Under the pieces are notes generated by a model, which saw nothing but the letters and a program-made list of their open reading frames with translations, was not told where the DNA came from and made no database searches. A stretch of DNA of 6,124 nucleotides, taken from NCBI GenBank assembly GCA_900549675.1, contig URPG01000132.1, positions 1-6,124 of the forward strand, given 5' to 3'. Positions 5,303 to 6,124 of this stretch are shown in pieces; positions within the stretch are counted from its first letter, which is position 1, and each line of letters opens with the position of its first letter. The position numbers were made by a program, and so were the translations under genes. The stretch comes from an uncultured Oscillospiraceae bacterium (GTDB lineage: Bacteria; Bacillota; Clostridia; Oscillospirales; Acutalibacteraceae).

Positions 5303-6070
5303 ATGTCTATTCATAACAAGAAACGGTCTGTTTTAAAGAAATATAAATACATGGTCTTTTTAGGGGGTTGTATACTGGCAGTTCTTATCACTTATTTGTC
5401 TGTCTTATATTATAATAAACAAATATTACTAAATTCCACCTATGAAAACGTTCTTCCTCAACGGGTACAAGCTTTGCCGGCAGAAGAATCAGAAATTCTT
5501 TCTGAAAGCACCTATACCCGTATTGACCCTTTACTTGTTCTCGTAAATCATGAAAATCCTTTACCCGAAAATTATGAAGTTGTTCCGCAATTATATGATA
5601 ATATCATTGTGGATATTAAATGTTATCCTCACCTCATACAGTTATTGAACGATGCCCGAAAAGAAAATATAATTTTATGGATAGCTTCCGGATACCGAAG
5701 TGTTGAAGAACAAGCTTCCATTCTAGAACGCGGCATTACAGAAAGAGAAAAAAATGGGATGACATATGAGGAGGCAAAAGAAGACGCTTTAAAAACAATT
5801 TCTGTTCCTCGATATAGCGAACACCATACGGGGCTTGCCGTTGATTTTAATACTGTGAGCCATGATTTTGCCGATACGGAAGAATATAAATGGCTGCAAA
5901 AAAATGCTGAGGAATATGGGTTTGTGCAAAGATATCGAGCAGATAAAGAAGATATAACCAAAATATCAGAAGAAGTTTGGCACTATCGATATGTAGGAAT
6001 CGAGCACGCAAAAAAAATGAACGCATTGGATTTATGTTTAGAAGAATATTTGAAATATCTTTATTCTTAA
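5303..6070 (+). CDS. VanY-type D-alanyl-D-alanine carboxypeptidase, M15B, membrane anchored
   Basis: The 255-residue protein is a zinc D,D-carboxypeptidase that removes the terminal D-Ala from peptidoglycan stem peptides. A basic N-terminus (NKKRSVLKKYKY) and one hydrophobic span at about 17-37 place it as a signal-anchor protein with its enzyme domain outside the membrane. A linker to about residue 75 precedes the M15 domain. The motifs are complete: SGYRS at 129-133, zinc ligands His174 and Asp181 in SEHHTGLAVDF, and catalytic Glu224 with zinc ligand His227 in EEVWHYRYVG. The ATG at 5303 has AAGAGG 6 bases upstream. It is divergent from the hydrolase gene across 201 bases. No VanR/S/H/A/X genes are visible, so this is more likely a general wall-remodelling enzyme than part of a glycopeptide-resistance cluster. 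No terminator can be seen in the 54 bases that follow. Confidence 0.92.
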   Translation: MSIHNKKRSVLKKYKYMVFLGGCILAVLITYLSVLYYNKQILLNSTYENVLPQRVQALPAEESEILSESTYTRIDPLLVLVNHENPLPENYEVVPQLYDNIIVDIKCYPHLIQLLNDARKENIILWIASGYRSVEEQASILERGITEREKNGMTYEEAKEDALKTISVPRYSEHHTGLAVDFNTVSHDFADTEEYKWLQKNAEEYGFVQRYRADKEDITKISEEVWHYRYVGIEHAKKMNALDLCLEEYLKYLYS

Positions 6071-6124
6071 ACTTATATACTTTCTTTCATTATATTTGAA
6101 TCATCTATATTACACCATTTTGTC

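Noticed and set aside
5303..6070. VanY as part of a vancomycin-resistance cluster
   Set aside because: No other van gene is in the window; M15B carboxypeptidases are common wall enzymes in Clostridia.

Overview
The window is AT-rich and looks like a chromosomal fragment from a low-GC Gram-positive anaerobe of the class Clostridia, perhaps a gut Lachnospiraceae or Oscillospirales relative. The grounds are strong AAGGAG-type ribosome binding sites, two probable TTG start codons, intrinsic-terminator hairpins, and protein families typical of that group. The taxonomic call is inference; no rRNA or tRNA gene is present.

Region 1 (1-2678, plus strand) is the end of a carbohydrate-use operon. It holds the last 162 residues of a MalF-type ABC permease, an overlapping MalG-type permease, a strong hairpin terminator, and a GH43 enzyme of the arabinanase/arabinofuranosidase type. 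The GH43 enzyme has no signal peptide. The likely scheme is that the importer (its binding protein lies upstream, outside the window) brings in arabinose- or xylose-containing oligosaccharides and the GH43 enzyme cuts them in the cytoplasm. The hairpin between transporter and enzyme may lower enzyme expression relative to the permeases.

Region 2 (about 2679-3395) is a decayed insertion sequence resembling the IS1182 family. A minus-strand transposase remnant lacks its N-terminal half, has a small internal deletion and a +1 frameshift. The remnant is bounded by an 11-bp inverted repeat (GACAGGCTGAA reading outward), and each copy runs straight into a hairpin followed by a T tract. This looks like two transposase 3' ends facing outward, so the remnant may be a composite of two copies.

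Region 3 (3417-5101, minus strand) holds a class I glutamine-amidotransferase-fold hydrolase (peptidase C26, gamma-glutamyl hydrolase type) followed by an APH-type small-molecule kinase. A hairpin terminator and a separate sigma-A-like promoter lie between them, so they are probably two transcription units.

Region 4 (5102-6124) is a 201-bp divergent intergenic region with a perfect 22-bp palindrome, then a plus-strand membrane-anchored VanY-type D,D-carboxypeptidase (M15B) with complete zinc and catalytic motifs. The last 54 bases show no recognisable feature. No CRISPR array, RNA gene or clearly novel system is visible. The most curious items are the mirrored IS ends and the intergenic palindrome.
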